Made by a program: the position numbers and the translations under genes. A stretch of DNA of 64,000 nucleotides from assembly GCF_003858635.1 (NCBI RefSeq), contig NZ_RQJO01000009.1, forward strand, positions 806,001-870,000, read 5' to 3'. This document shows positions 35,550 through 45,461 of the stretch, piece by piece. Source of the stretch: Larkinella rosea (GTDB taxonomy: Bacteria > Bacteroidota > Bacteroidia > Cytophagales > Spirosomataceae). The notes under the pieces are model-generated. The model saw only the letters and a program-made list of their open reading frames with translations, did not search any database and had not been told where the DNA came from. Positions within the stretch are counted from its first letter, which is position 1; each line of letters begins with the position of its first letter.

Positions 35550-35918
35550 ATGACTTTTCTAAAATCCCGCCGGTTTTTCCTGCAACGCATTTCCTCCGTT
35601 GGCCTGTTTCTAGGAAGTGGAAGTGTGTTTTTCCTGAGCTGTGATTCAAAACCAGCCCAAACCGCTCAGACCGGTGAGCCGAAAAAACCGGTGACTAATC
35701 CCTGCGAAGACTATTCCGAAGTCAGTGAAGGCGATCTGAAAAAACGGAAGGAATTAGGCTACGTAACCAAATCACCCATTCCGGAAAAAACGTGTAACTC
35801 CTGCAACCTTTGGTTGCCGCCCGCGCCAGCCAAAGAATGTGGCGGCTGTATGTTGTTCAAAGGCCCGGTTTATGCCAACGCTCACTGCACGTATTGGGCT
35901 CCGCAGGTCAAAAGCTGA
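35550..35918 (+). CDS. High-potential iron-sulfur protein (HiPIP)-like
   Basis: Start at ATG 35550; the TTG six bases earlier adds nothing. 122 residues: a twin-arginine signal (SRRFFLQRISSVGLFLG), with a possible lipobox at SCDSK, and a small domain with five cysteines. CNSC, then CGGC 12 residues after it, then C in NAHCTYW match the C-x2-C-x14-C-x12-C spacing of HiPIP [4Fe-4S] ligands, with the usual late aromatic residues. HiPIPs carry electrons in the periplasm at high potential and fold before Tat export. The gene directly follows the dehydrogenase-like lipoprotein. Confidence 0.85.
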   Translation: MTFLKSRRFFLQRISSVGLFLGSGSVFFLSCDSKPAQTAQTGEPKKPVTNPCEDYSEVSEGDLKKRKELGYVTKSPIPEKTCNSCNLWLPPAPAKECGGCMLFKGPVYANAHCTYWAPQVKS

Positions 35919-36238
35919 GGAAATACGTCACAAACTTCCCGGTTTCCCGTTTCGATGAATCGGGTCAATAACTCGCCGAAAATTGCGCTGCTTCGGTGAA
36001 AAACCGCCTTTCCGTTTCGTAATATAGTTAGAAGTAGGTATTTCAGGCTGGGGAACCCTGCGGTAATTTGGGGGAAAATTCCTGACCAAAATACCCATGA
36101 AATACATACGTTCTCCGCTGCCAAAACCGGGAAGCAAACGGTTGATTTGAAGGCAGCGAAAAAAATAACGACAATCCCACTGACAAGTTCCGACCGGTTT
36201 TGATAAAGAGGTAAATCAAACTTTAACCTCTGAAACGA
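35919..36238. other. Intergenic stretch, nothing recognised
   Basis: 320 bases between the HiPIP and the lipoprotein gene. Open frames on the minus strand here have no family features, and no strong hairpin or repeat is visible. It probably contains the promoter of the next gene, but no good TAnnTTTG box was found. Confidence 0.6.
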
Positions 36239-36787
36239 ATGAAAACGGTTGCCTTATTCTCAAGAAGTGGATTGTTATTTCTACTGGTAGTTGCTCTGCA
36301 TGGATTGCAAAGCTGTAAAAATCAGGATGTTGAACCTGAGTTTCATCTGTCGGCAACCGTGGGTGGAAAAGCCTGGCGGGCCAATGTCAATAACAGCCAG
36401 AATACCACGGTCGGGGCCGCTAAAGTGAACAATTACGTGGTGATTATCGGGCAGCAGAAAACCGATAAAACCGCAACACTGGTGGTGATCTTCCCGAAAA
36501 ATGTCGCCCTGAATCAGTCCGTCAAATTTACCGAATCGCAGCCCAGTACGCTGGCGTATACACCCGACGATGTTAACGCCTACTCGATGGAACCTTCGCG
36601 GGGCGGTTCCGGGACCTACACGGTTACCCGGTATGACGAACAAAGTCAGCTTGTGGAAGGGACATTTTCCGGCGAAGCAATCAATGTGAATACTGGTGCG
36701 AAACTGAAAATTACCGACGGTCGGTTCCGGTCCCGGTTGTTCGACGTTCAGCCAACCACCACACCGGCACCCAACACCAAGCGTTAA
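36239..36787 (+). CDS. Lipoprotein, DUF6252-like
   Basis: A 182-residue protein with a lipoprotein signal (VALHGLQSCKNQ). The mature part is a beta-rich domain with FHLSATVGGKAWRANVNN at its start and VEGTFSGEAINVNTGAKLKI near the end. This is the pattern of small Bacteroidota lipoproteins annotated DUF6252, of unknown function. The tail is Thr/Pro-rich. A beta-barrel gene follows after 36 bases on the same strand. Confidence 0.75.
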   Translation: MKTVALFSRSGLLFLLVVALHGLQSCKNQDVEPEFHLSATVGGKAWRANVNNSQNTTVGAAKVNNYVVIIGQQKTDKTATLVVIFPKNVALNQSVKFTESQPSTLAYTPDDVNAYSMEPSRGGSGTYTVTRYDEQSQLVEGTFSGEAINVNTGAKLKITDGRFRSRLFDVQPTTTPAPNTKR

Positions 36788-36823
36788 CCCGATTTGACAA
36801 TAGCGCATAAAACCAGAACAACG

Positions 36824-37561
36824 ATGAAAAATCTGCTTCTAATGGGTCTGGGATGGCTGCTGTCTGCTGGCCTGGCCGACGCTCAAGTGCCTGAAAATAT
36901 GGATTATGGCGTAACGATTGGGCTTGGTGCCACGATGCAGAACGAAGCGGGGCCGAAAACCGACGGTGTTCACTACAACCCCGGTCTGGGCCTTCGGGCG
37001 GGCGGTTTTGTCCGGTATCATTTCAACGACGCCTGGGCGCTGCAAACCGGGCTGGAGTTTGCAGGCCTAAATGCATCGGTGAAGTTCAATGGCGACAAAA
37101 CCAGAACTTCGCTCTTTTCGCTGGTGGTACCGATTCAGGCGGTCTACACACTTCCGGTAACCGAACGGCGCTGGATGGTGAGCGCCGGACCGGCTTTTCG
37201 CATCAACGCTTCGGGCAAGGTCAAAGGTGACTTTGGTTCCACCAAGATGGAGTTCGGTAAAGATAAGGGCAACCGCCGGTTGGTTCCGGGCTTGCAAATG
37301 GGCGTGCGCTACCAGCCCAACTTTAACCTTCGGAGTGTATTCTCGCGGAAAAAAAGCCTGACGGCTTCCCTGAATCCATTCCAGTCGGCCGGTGGGGGCG
37401 ATGACGTGGTGCTGGGCGTTGACGGAACGGTGCTGGAATGGGATTACGTCAACAAGCAGTACAAGAAAAAATACAAGGACGGCTGGTGGGAAATTATGCT
37501 CCGGATTGCCTGGAATTTTGCCACCAACCAGCGCGGGCCCAATCCGCAGTATAAATATTAA
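36824..37561 (+). CDS. Outer-membrane beta-barrel protein
   Basis: Start at ATG 36824, which gives the signal peptide MKNLLLMGLGWLLSAGLADA. The 245-residue product has barrel strands with an outer-membrane pattern: GLRAGGFVRYHFNDAWALQT, then TGLEFAGLNASVKF and RWMVSAGPAFRIN. It ends in WEIMLRIAWNFATNQ, a few residues before the terminus. It is of the PorT/outer_membrane_beta-barrel type. No ligand is known. First of three envelope genes in a row. Confidence 0.8.
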   Translation: MKNLLLMGLGWLLSAGLADAQVPENMDYGVTIGLGATMQNEAGPKTDGVHYNPGLGLRAGGFVRYHFNDAWALQTGLEFAGLNASVKFNGDKTRTSLFSLVVPIQAVYTLPVTERRWMVSAGPAFRINASGKVKGDFGSTKMEFGKDKGNRRLVPGLQMGVRYQPNFNLRSVFSRKKSLTASLNPFQSAGGGDDVVLGVDGTVLEWDYVNKQYKKKYKDGWWEIMLRIAWNFATNQRGPNPQYKY

Positions 37562-37627
37562 GACGAGTGATGGTATTGAAAAAGAGTGCGATATAACTAG
37601 TTGAAAACAACTTGAATTTTCCTGACG

Positions 37628-38152
37628 ATGAAAAAAGCATTTCTGCTCGCCCTACTTGGCACCCTGGGTAGGCTGTCTGCCCCAGCGCAATCGATCAAAT
37701 TTCCGGGCGACTGGAAGGCCGATGTAGGCCTGATGGTTGCCAAACCGGTCTGGGCGTTTGGTACCACCCACTCCGTTGGGTTTGGCGTTGATGCCAGCCT
37801 GACCCGGCCACTCTCCGAGGTGAAAAATCTTTATGTGGGCGGTCGGGTGTATTTTGCCCATTACATGGCACAGAAAGAGACGGCCTTTATTTTCGCAACC
37901 GGCGATCCGGCTAATCTGATCGGGATTCTGGGCGATGCGCACTACATTTATCAGGACAAGTTTGTGTTTGGCGCGAATCTGGGGCTGGGCCTCCGGTTTC
38001 CGGCCTATTTTGGTACGGCGGGATTGGCGCGTGCGGGTTACATTGGCTACCAGTTACCCGTAAATAACCGGATGCTAACCCTGGCGGTTTGCCTGAGCCG
38101 AACCACCCTGGCCACGCACGTTTTTGCGCTACGGGGCAGTATTAGTCTGTAA
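37628..38152 (+). CDS. Small secreted barrel-like protein, unrecognised
   Basis: 174 residues with a signal peptide ending near PAQS (residue 22), and strands such as DVGLMVAKPVWAFGTTH, FVFGANLGLGLRFPAY and HVFALRGSISL that alternate apolar and small residues. The C-terminus looks like a last barrel strand. The stop codon directly touches the start of the next gene, so the two are coupled. Function not recognised. Confidence 0.7.
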   Translation: MKKAFLLALLGTLGRLSAPAQSIKFPGDWKADVGLMVAKPVWAFGTTHSVGFGVDASLTRPLSEVKNLYVGGRVYFAHYMAQKETAFIFATGDPANLIGILGDAHYIYQDKFVFGANLGLGLRFPAYFGTAGLARAGYIGYQLPVNNRMLTLAVCLSRTTLATHVFALRGSISL

Positions 38153-39103
38153 ATGAGACGCTTTGCTTCGTTTTGTTGCTTCGCGGTCTGTCTGTTCCTG
38201 TCCGCCCGGTTGTACGGTCAGGAACCCTTTTCAACGGATTCGACTCCGGCGCTGAAAAAGCCCGAAACCGTCTACAGTGCTCTGGCTTTGCACGGCGTTG
38301 CGGCCACCGGCTCGTTGCTGTCCTTAAACCGCTCCTGGTACGCTGAGTATCCCCGGCAGTCGTTTCGTTTTACGAATGACTGGAACGATTGGAACAAAAT
38401 GGATAAACTGGGGCACCTGTGGACGGCTTATTCACTGACCCGGTTGTCGTCCGCAACCTGGCACTGGGGTGGGCTGAGTCGGGAAAAGGCCGACGTGGCC
38501 GGAGCAATTTCGGCCCTGGGCTACCAGAGTCTGATCGAGGTCGCCGACGGTTTTTCGTCGCACTGGGGATTTAGCTGGAGTGATTTTGCGGCTAATATGG
38601 TGGGTATCAATCTGTATCTCTCGCAACAACTGCTCTGGAAGAACCAGCGTATTCAGGTAAAAGTAATGGCCTACAAACCGTATCCTTACGGTAGTGAGCT
38701 TTCGGCGCGGGCTGAGGAGCTTTTCGGAAACAGACGAATCGACCGGCTTTTAAACGATTACAACATTCAGACCTACTGGTTAAGTACCAGTCTGAATACT
38801 TTATTTCCCGAAAACCGCCTGCCTCCCTGGCTGGGCATTTCCGTGGGCTATGGTTCCCGGCTGATGTTGGGCCGAACGGTCAACCAATGGGTGGGCGGCA
38901 CGGGCCACGAAATTGATCGGTCGGACATTGGCCGATACCGCCGGTTTTTTCTCTCACCGGACATCGACCTGACCCGAATAAAAACAAAAAACCGCCTTTT
39001 ACGGTCGGTTTTTCTGTTTTTGAATACCTTTAAAATGCCCGCTCCCGCCCTGGAAATTTCATCCAATGGCAAAATTCAGTGGCATTTTCTGCTCCTGAAC
39101 TGA
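38153..39103 (+). CDS. DUF2279 (YfiM-like) envelope protein
   Basis: A 316-residue exported protein (signal ending LYGQ). The DUF2279 core is clear: WNKMDKLGHLWTAYSLTRLS, then GALGYQS-like and WGFSWSDFAANMVGINLYLS. The last 100 residues add a variable domain. The family is widespread in Bacteroidota and its function is unknown; weak hydrophobic segments suggest an association with the outer membrane. It converges on the TolC-like gene with 11 bases between stops. Confidence 0.85.
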   Translation: MRRFASFCCFAVCLFLSARLYGQEPFSTDSTPALKKPETVYSALALHGVAATGSLLSLNRSWYAEYPRQSFRFTNDWNDWNKMDKLGHLWTAYSLTRLSSATWHWGGLSREKADVAGAISALGYQSLIEVADGFSSHWGFSWSDFAANMVGINLYLSQQLLWKNQRIQVKVMAYKPYPYGSELSARAEELFGNRRIDRLLNDYNIQTYWLSTSLNTLFPENRLPPWLGISVGYGSRLMLGRTVNQWVGGTGHEIDRSDIGRYRRFFLSPDIDLTRIKTKNRLLRSVFLFLNTFKMPAPALEISSNGKIQWHFLLLN

Positions 39104-39114
39104 CGGGTAGCGAA

Positions 39115-40509
39115 TTAGAAACTGCCTCCCAGCGCCTTCAGCAACGCGACGGTGTATGACGCCCGCTGGCTCTGAAGCAACACCAACTGGCGTTCGGAAT
39201 CGAGAACGGTGCGTTGTGAATCCAGCACTTCCAGAAACGTCGTCAGGCCTTTGGTGTAAAGCTCGCGGTTGAGTTTTTCAGTGTAACGGGCCGATTCGAG
39301 GGCCAGATTCTGGGCGTCGATCTGCGAACGCATGCTTTGGAGATTATCAAGTGCGGTTTCCGCTTCGCGCTGGGCGTTTAACATCCGCTGCTGATACGAC
39401 GCATCGGCGGTTCGGACCTGTTGCCGGGCCAAAACGATGTTCTGCTGATTCCGCTTTCCTTCAAAAATTGGTACGCTGGCGTTGATTCCGAGCAGGTACG
39501 TCATACTGGCCGGAAAGAAGAGATGGCCAATCTGACCGGTCAACGTTCCACCCGCGCCGACGAGGTTGATGCGCGGGTACAAAGCCGCCCGATTGACCTG
39601 AACCTGGACACTGGCAGCCTGGGTTTGCTGTTCGGCCTGCAACAAATCCGGCCGATGGCGGAGTTGATCGGCAGAAATGGCCGAGAAAGGTAATTCCGGA
39701 AAACCGGTTCCCAGACGTCCCGTTGAAAGGCTGAAATTGGCGGGGTTTTGCCCGCAGAGCCCCGCCAAACCGTTGACCAGTTCGGTACGACCGCGTTCCA
39801 GTCCCAACAGCTGAACCCGGACATTCGCAATATCGGTTTCGGCCCGTTTGGCGTCAATTTCGTTGGTTAAACCGGCCTGAAACCGGGCGCGGATGATCGA
39901 GATGGTCGAATCGCGCAGGCTGATGTTTCGGCGGATAACCGCCTGTTCGCTGTCGTTGGCCCGGATGAGATAATACAGACGGGCGACTTCCGAAGCGACA
40001 ATCAACTGCGTAATCTGAACGTCCGATTCCGTGATTTGCCGTTGTAAATCCGTCACCCGAACGGTATTCCGGATGCGTTTGAACAAATCGACTTCGTAAC
40101 TGGCGTCGATGGGTAGAATCTGGAGCGTATTTAGCTGTATGCGCGGGAGTCGTTCACTGGTGACCGGAACGGCAACCGGACGGTATTCCGACAAACTTTG
40201 GGTGTTGAAATTCAGGCTGCTCCGAATCGACGGTGACAGGTATGACTCGGCCACCCGAACCCGGATCCGGGCTTCTTCGACCCGGCTGACGGCCACCCGG
40301 ACGTCGGGGTTGCTGGTTAATCCCAGATCGATCAGCGAATCCAGCGTTGGATCGCGAAAAACCGCCCAGCCGCTGCGAACCGAATTGGGTTGATCAGCCG
40401 AAACCGACCCGATCGATGCGCTACTTCCCGCAGAAGCCGCCGATTGAGCCAGTGAAGCTGTACTGCAAAGCGCTACGAATGATAAGCAATATAAAACCGA
40501 TTTTCTCAT
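39115..40509 (-). CDS. RND-type outer-membrane efflux channel (TolC/OprM, NodT family)
   Basis: Start placed at ATG 40509, which gives the signal peptide MRKSVLYCLSFVALCSTASL. The 464-residue product has two OEP repeats of coiled coil and barrel (VRVAVSRVEEARIRVRVAES and VQVQVNRAALYPRINLVG). The mature N-terminus lacks an obvious Cys. The usual adaptor and pump genes are absent from both sides, so it must work with partners encoded elsewhere. Upstream, 40510-40801 holds no recognised gene. Confidence 0.88.
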   Translation of the reverse strand: MRKSVLYCLSFVALCSTASLAQSAASAGSSASIGSVSADQPNSVRSGWAVFRDPTLDSLIDLGLTSNPDVRVAVSRVEEARIRVRVAESYLSPSIRSSLNFNTQSLSEYRPVAVPVTSERLPRIQLNTLQILPIDASYEVDLFKRIRNTVRVTDLQRQITESDVQITQLIVASEVARLYYLIRANDSEQAVIRRNISLRDSTISIIRARFQAGLTNEIDAKRAETDIANVRVQLLGLERGRTELVNGLAGLCGQNPANFSLSTGRLGTGFPELPFSAISADQLRHRPDLLQAEQQTQAASVQVQVNRAALYPRINLVGAGGTLTGQIGHLFFPASMTYLLGINASVPIFEGKRNQQNIVLARQQVRTADASYQQRMLNAQREAETALDNLQSMRSQIDAQNLALESARYTEKLNRELYTKGLTTFLEVLDSQRTVLDSERQLVLLQSQRASYTVALLKALGGSF

Positions 40510-40801
40510 ACTTTTTGTTTTGTCTCCGAACCCTGTCCGGCATCTGGACGCGAATTGTTCGGACAATGGCCGTCACCTGCGACGACCCCAACGGGCTATT
40601 AAGTCAAGAATCTTACACGGACCAGAATTGAATTAATCGAAGAAGAGATGGTGGATACGGAATCGATTCAACAACAGCTGGCTACTTTAAAAAGGTTTCT
40701 GTAACCTTAGAGATTTATGTTAATTCTTATAAAAGCCAAATAATCTATTGTTCTACCGTATCGCCGGTTTACCGCGTGGCTCCGGTTAGTCCACGGATAC
40801 G

Positions 40802-43800
40802 TTATAACTGAAAATCGTCTTTTTCCTGAAGGGAGGACGTTTCCGAAACCGGGACAGGAACGGTATTGGCGGGTCGTTCGATGGGGGTGGGCTGTGGCCG
40901 AATACCGGGTCGGGGAGGCTCGGGAGCAGGCCCGAACAACCGGTTGAACGAACGTGTGTACTGAATACTCATGCCACCGCCGGTTGTCAGCGTTCCGTAC
41001 GTCGTGGCGTTGATGGTTCCGAGCTGGTTCTGATTCCGGTTATACATTTTCAACCGCAATTGCCCGTCGGGCGACAACCAATATTCCAGCGTCCATTCGC
41101 CCAGCAGACTGGCGACACTGGTTTGATTCTGGCCGTACGTAAAACCGCCGTCCCGGCTGATCCGGAAGCGATCGTTGAACCGGTACGAAAGCCGAACCTG
41201 GAGGTTGTTGACCAGATTCTGATCCAGGCCATTGAGCGAAACCCCCACATCCAGATTTTTGTCGAGCGTGGAAGCCAGACGGCTGATCTGGTTCGAAAGC
41301 AGCTCGCTCAGGCTGTTGGTTAGTCCGGAACCAACCACGCTGTTGCCCGCGGAGGAGGCCGGATCGATCAGACCGAGTCCTTCGCCGGGTGCCAGCTGGC
41401 TGAATAACAGGATGCTGCTGACCTGACGCCCCAATTCCTGATCATTGCTTTTCAAGCGCGACTCAAAAGCCGCTACAGCCTGGCGAAAATCCGGTTGCTG
41501 CGGGTATTCTTTTACTTTTAGATCGTACGAAATATCAGGGGCCAGCAGTCGACCATTCAGGTTGATTAATAAATCGACCGGATACCGGCGCGTACGATCC
41601 GGGTTGTTGGAAGAATTGGACGAATAATACTGCAGGATCGGGGCAAGCGAGGCATATTGCGTATAGGCGGTTTTGACATCGACCATTGCTTCATACGGGT
41701 CGCCGGTCCATGTGATTCGGCTGTTGGGCAACATCTGAAACCGCTTGTTGATCACGTTCTCAAACGTAAACGTGTATTCGCCCTGCTGAATTTCGTACGC
41801 GCCGGTCATCGTAAAATCGCCTTTCGTATCAATTTTCATGGCAAGCTGCCCCGTTCCGTACGCCTTGATGATGTCACCCGTCTGACGGTCCAACTGAATC
41901 TCGCAATACGCATCGGGGGTGATGGACAGGTTGAAATCCATCCGGATTCCCGACAGATCGACCACCGGTTCATTCGCCTGAGCCACACTGTCGCGGTGGG
42001 CCGGGCTGACGTTGATGAACCGGATGACTTCTTCCTTCGAAACCGTCGCGGCCTGATCGAGCGGAATAAATATTTTGGTTCCCCGGTTGCTGGTGACGTT
42101 GGCGCGGATGTTCAGGTTGTCGAAAGGGCCGTCGATGCTTGCCCGGCCGCTGGCCACGGCAGTACCGTAAAACTGGTCGTTGTCCTTGAGCGTGGTATTG
42201 AGAATTTTGAAATTCTTCATGTCCACAACGTTCAGGTCCACCGTGAAATACTTGAAACCATCGTGATACACCCCCCCGTTTAAGGTGGCACGTCCGCCGT
42301 TGAGATCGGTCAAAACCATGTTTTTGGCAACGATTTCGTTCGAACCAAAATAGACCTTATCCGAAAAACCAATATCCGCTTTGAGGTAATCGAGGGTCAG
42401 TCGGCCATTGGCAACGTCGACGGTGCCACCCAAAACCGGATTACCGGCTTTCCCTTTTATCGTTACCACTCCCGTAGCCGTTCCGCCAATGTTGGACGCG
42501 ATGTCTTTGACGAACGGTTCCAGAATCCGGAGATCCGTGCCTTCGAGTACGGCCTTCAGGTCCAGCGGATTTGCCGCCGATTCGCCGGGCGTATAAATAC
42601 CGGTAATGGCCAGCACCTCCCGGTCGAGTCGCCGGATGCGGGTGTCTAAATTGATCCGGTTCGATTGGTCGAGCGTACTCCGGTTGACGACGTTTCCGAT
42701 CAGGAAATCATTGTATTTCAGCGAGTCGATCGTCATTGACCCATCCAGCAGAGGCAAACCGTATAGCCCGCGAATGGCCACTTTCCCGTTGGCAACGCCC
42801 GAAATCCTGGTTTTAAAAACCGGATTGAGCGTCGCCAGTAAGAAGTTTTTGGTTTCCACATTCAGCGTTTGCAGGGAATCCCGCGAAGCCCGTCCGCCGA
42901 GCGAGATGAGTTGATTCTGGTTGGAAACCGTTAGGTTTCGAACGGTAATTTCCGGCCCGACAATCCGGATCAGGTTTTCCGGCGAAACCGTCCAGACGCT
43001 GTCGAGCAACCGGAATTTCGATCGTTCGAGCTCAATGTCGATGGCGTCACCCTTGAAAGTCAGCGAACCGTTCAAATCGGCCCGGTTGGTGCTTTTTTGC
43101 TGGTGCAGACTGGTCGTAAAATCGATGTGGTTTACGTCCCAGGACGCTTCGGCCTGGAGATTTTCGGTAGCCGCCAGCGAACCAAATTGTTGCTGGGCCG
43201 AATTGATGATCAGCGAGGCCAGAACGTCCGGTGAATTGATAAACTTGGACGTATTCAGATCGACCGTACTTTTGAAGAAATTGTACGTATCAAATTTCAG
43301 CGTATCGATTGAGCCGTTCAACGTCAGCAACGACGACTGATCGACCCCAAACCGCCCCTCCAGTCTGGTGTTGGGCGATACGTAAAGCGATGGATAAACG
43401 AGTGCAAGGAGGGGCTGCGAATTTTTTAGTAAGAACGAATAATCAATGTTGTAGGGCGTAACCGAAACCGGTTTTCGAAGTTTTTCCTGGTAGTAAGCGG
43501 CCATACCGGCCGCATTTCCGGCAAAATTCAGGCGGTATTCCTTCGCAATGCGGTTCAGATCGTCGGCGACGTGGGTCAACTGGAAATTACCTTTCAGATT
43601 GGCATCGAGGTAATCCGAATTGACCGAAATCGATCGTTCATTATTGGCCACCGACGACGCCATGAATAAAGTATCCAGCACCAGATTGCGTTTCCCGTAC
43701 GTGACGAACGTGTTCAGCAGTCGGGCATTCCCGACCAGTTCGTTGACGGTATTTCCAACCAGTTGGACGTCCAGATCGCTGCGAACAATCAGGCTGTCGT

Positions 43801-45451
43801 CCAGCAGATTCGTTGCCAGCATATCCGCCCGCTGAACCGTCCCGCGTACATCGAACAGGTTTTTGGCCCCGCGCAAATCAAATTCGCCGTTCAAATTGAA
43901 CGTCAGGTTCGTGTCCTGCACACTGACCTGCCCCCGGAAAAAGGACTTCTGCAGGTTTCCCTGAACGGCCAGGTTGCGGTATTTGTAATTCCGATAACCG
44001 ACGCGCGAAAACCGGGCATTCAGGTCGAGCGAACCATCTTTAATGGTCAGTCCCCGGCCGGCAAATTTTCCTTCGCCATCAATGCGCTGAAGGTCGGGCT
44101 GGTCGGTGAGCGCACCAACATTGACATCCATCAGCTTCAGATTTCCGCTGTAGGTAGTCGCCTGATCGCCGTTCAAATGCAGCGCCATATCACCCGAAAC
44201 CTTGCCTACAGCGGTTTTGAACGTGCCAACGGTTTTAAAATCGATAAACCGTCCGGCATAGGTGGCCGCAAAATCAAGGGTGCCCAGTTTCGCGGTGATG
44301 CGGTCGAAATCGTGGTCGGAATAATACGGTTTTAGGTCAGCCAGATTGACCTGCGAAGGCTTGAACCGAAAATCGACGATCGTATTTTCGTCACTGTCCG
44401 GCAATCCCTTAAACGCCAGATCGCCCACCAGTCGGCTCCGGTGATTTTGGCCAAACCGGATGTCGGCATTGGTAACCTTAAAATTTTTGATACGGCCCAC
44501 GTAATCGCCCGAGGCTCGGGCGATGTCGAAGTTATCGTTGAAATAGGAAGTAAATGGTGCCAGATCCTGCGCCCGAACGGTGGCATTTCGCAGGTTGGCC
44601 CGCATGATCACCTCGTCGTTAAACTCGTTAAAAGCCGAAAAACTATCGTACGAGAACACCAGTTTGTTGCGAACTGTCGATCCGTTGATGCGGGCAAAAA
44701 GGCTGTCGAGCCGCATTTCTTTGGCGCAGTAAAGAAACTTGGTGTCGAGCCGGTGAATCCGGAGGTTACTCTGTTTTTCGAAGCCTTTCAGCCGTCCGAT
44801 GTTCACCGCAATGGTATCCCCCAGTAGCAGAAAACTATTGATGTTGGCACTTAGCCCGGTGACCCGGAAGTGGTTGTAATCGAAAAGCCGTTTCCCCATT
44901 TTCGATTTGCGCATGTCATTGTAGGTGAATGCGCCGTCGACCAGCGTGGCTTTGCCGATCGTAAACGGGATGTTCTGGTTGGCAACGGATGGTTTGGTCG
45001 TATCACGGGTCATTTCGTTGATCCGTTCCAGAAAATCGTCGATGTTCAGATTACCGGTTTTGGCATCTTTTACCAGAGAGACCCGCGGTTGGTAGAGCAG
45101 CACTTCATCGAGGTGAATATCCGTAGCCGAATTGTTGATCAGGTTTTCGAGTGCCAGCGTCACTTCCAGCCGGTCGACGCTGATCATCGGTTTCAGGTCG
45201 CGGTTTCGAATCGTGACTTCTTCCAGCGTCAGCGAATTTACCCAGACGTTGGGAAACGAAAAATTAATAGTGATGTGCTGAATGTCGACCGGGAACAGTA
45301 GTTTTTCCGACACCCGTTTGGCCGCGTAACGCACTACCTCCGTTTGAACGGCCGGTATTTGCAGACTAACCCCCACGATTCCGACCACCAGCAATACGAC
45401 CAACACGGTGTAAAGCAGGGTTTTAAGAAGTATGGTGAAGAATGAACGCAT
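40802..45451 (-). CDS. tamB: TamB-family translocation/assembly protein
   Basis: 1549 residues. A single N-terminal membrane helix (TVLVVLLVVGIVGVSL) is followed by an AsmA-like start and a very long beta-taco of repeating strands (LKLMDVNVGAL, VRGTVQRADMLA, VDVANGRLTLDYLKADI). The C-terminal DUF490 domain shows FTMTGAYEIQQGEYTFTFEN and LFSQLAPGEGLG, and the tail is Pro-rich. Such proteins carry lipids across the periplasm and help with barrel assembly. In Bacteroidota tamA is often separate, as here. It diverges from tsaD across a heptad-type repeat. Confidence 0.93.
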   Translation of the reverse strand: MRSFFTILLKTLLYTVLVVLLVVGIVGVSLQIPAVQTEVVRYAAKRVSEKLLFPVDIQHITINFSFPNVWVNSLTLEEVTIRNRDLKPMISVDRLEVTLALENLINNSATDIHLDEVLLYQPRVSLVKDAKTGNLNIDDFLERINEMTRDTTKPSVANQNIPFTIGKATLVDGAFTYNDMRKSKMGKRLFDYNHFRVTGLSANINSFLLLGDTIAVNIGRLKGFEKQSNLRIHRLDTKFLYCAKEMRLDSLFARINGSTVRNKLVFSYDSFSAFNEFNDEVIMRANLRNATVRAQDLAPFTSYFNDNFDIARASGDYVGRIKNFKVTNADIRFGQNHRSRLVGDLAFKGLPDSDENTIVDFRFKPSQVNLADLKPYYSDHDFDRITAKLGTLDFAATYAGRFIDFKTVGTFKTAVGKVSGDMALHLNGDQATTYSGNLKLMDVNVGALTDQPDLQRIDGEGKFAGRGLTIKDGSLDLNARFSRVGYRNYKYRNLAVQGNLQKSFFRGQVSVQDTNLTFNLNGEFDLRGAKNLFDVRGTVQRADMLATNLLDDSLIVRSDLDVQLVGNTVNELVGNARLLNTFVTYGKRNLVLDTLFMASSVANNERSISVNSDYLDANLKGNFQLTHVADDLNRIAKEYRLNFAGNAAGMAAYYQEKLRKPVSVTPYNIDYSFLLKNSQPLLALVYPSLYVSPNTRLEGRFGVDQSSLLTLNGSIDTLKFDTYNFFKSTVDLNTSKFINSPDVLASLIINSAQQQFGSLAATENLQAEASWDVNHIDFTTSLHQQKSTNRADLNGSLTFKGDAIDIELERSKFRLLDSVWTVSPENLIRIVGPEITVRNLTVSNQNQLISLGGRASRDSLQTLNVETKNFLLATLNPVFKTRISGVANGKVAIRGLYGLPLLDGSMTIDSLKYNDFLIGNVVNRSTLDQSNRINLDTRIRRLDREVLAITGIYTPGESAANPLDLKAVLEGTDLRILEPFVKDIASNIGGTATGVVTIKGKAGNPVLGGTVDVANGRLTLDYLKADIGFSDKVYFGSNEIVAKNMVLTDLNGGRATLNGGVYHDGFKYFTVDLNVVDMKNFKILNTTLKDNDQFYGTAVASGRASIDGPFDNLNIRANVTSNRGTKIFIPLDQAATVSKEEVIRFINVSPAHRDSVAQANEPVVDLSGIRMDFNLSITPDAYCEIQLDRQTGDIIKAYGTGQLAMKIDTKGDFTMTGAYEIQQGEYTFTFENVINKRFQMLPNSRITWTGDPYEAMVDVKTAYTQYASLAPILQYYSSNSSNNPDRTRRYPVDLLINLNGRLLAPDISYDLKVKEYPQQPDFRQAVAAFESRLKSNDQELGRQVSSILLFSQLAPGEGLGLIDPASSAGNSVVGSGLTNSLSELLSNQISRLASTLDKNLDVGVSLNGLDQNLVNNLQVRLSYRFNDRFRISRDGGFTYGQNQTSVASLLGEWTLEYWLSPDGQLRLKMYNRNQNQLGTINATTYGTLTTGGGMSIQYTRSFNRLFGPAPEPPRPGIRPQPTPIERPANTVPVPVSETSSLQEKDDFQL

Positions 45452-45461
45452 TTATTGTTCA

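Noticed and set aside
35882-36124. An 80-codon minus-strand frame between the HiPIP and a lipoprotein
   Set aside because: It overlaps the HiPIP 3' end, has no ribosome site or motif, and its composition is that of spacer DNA.
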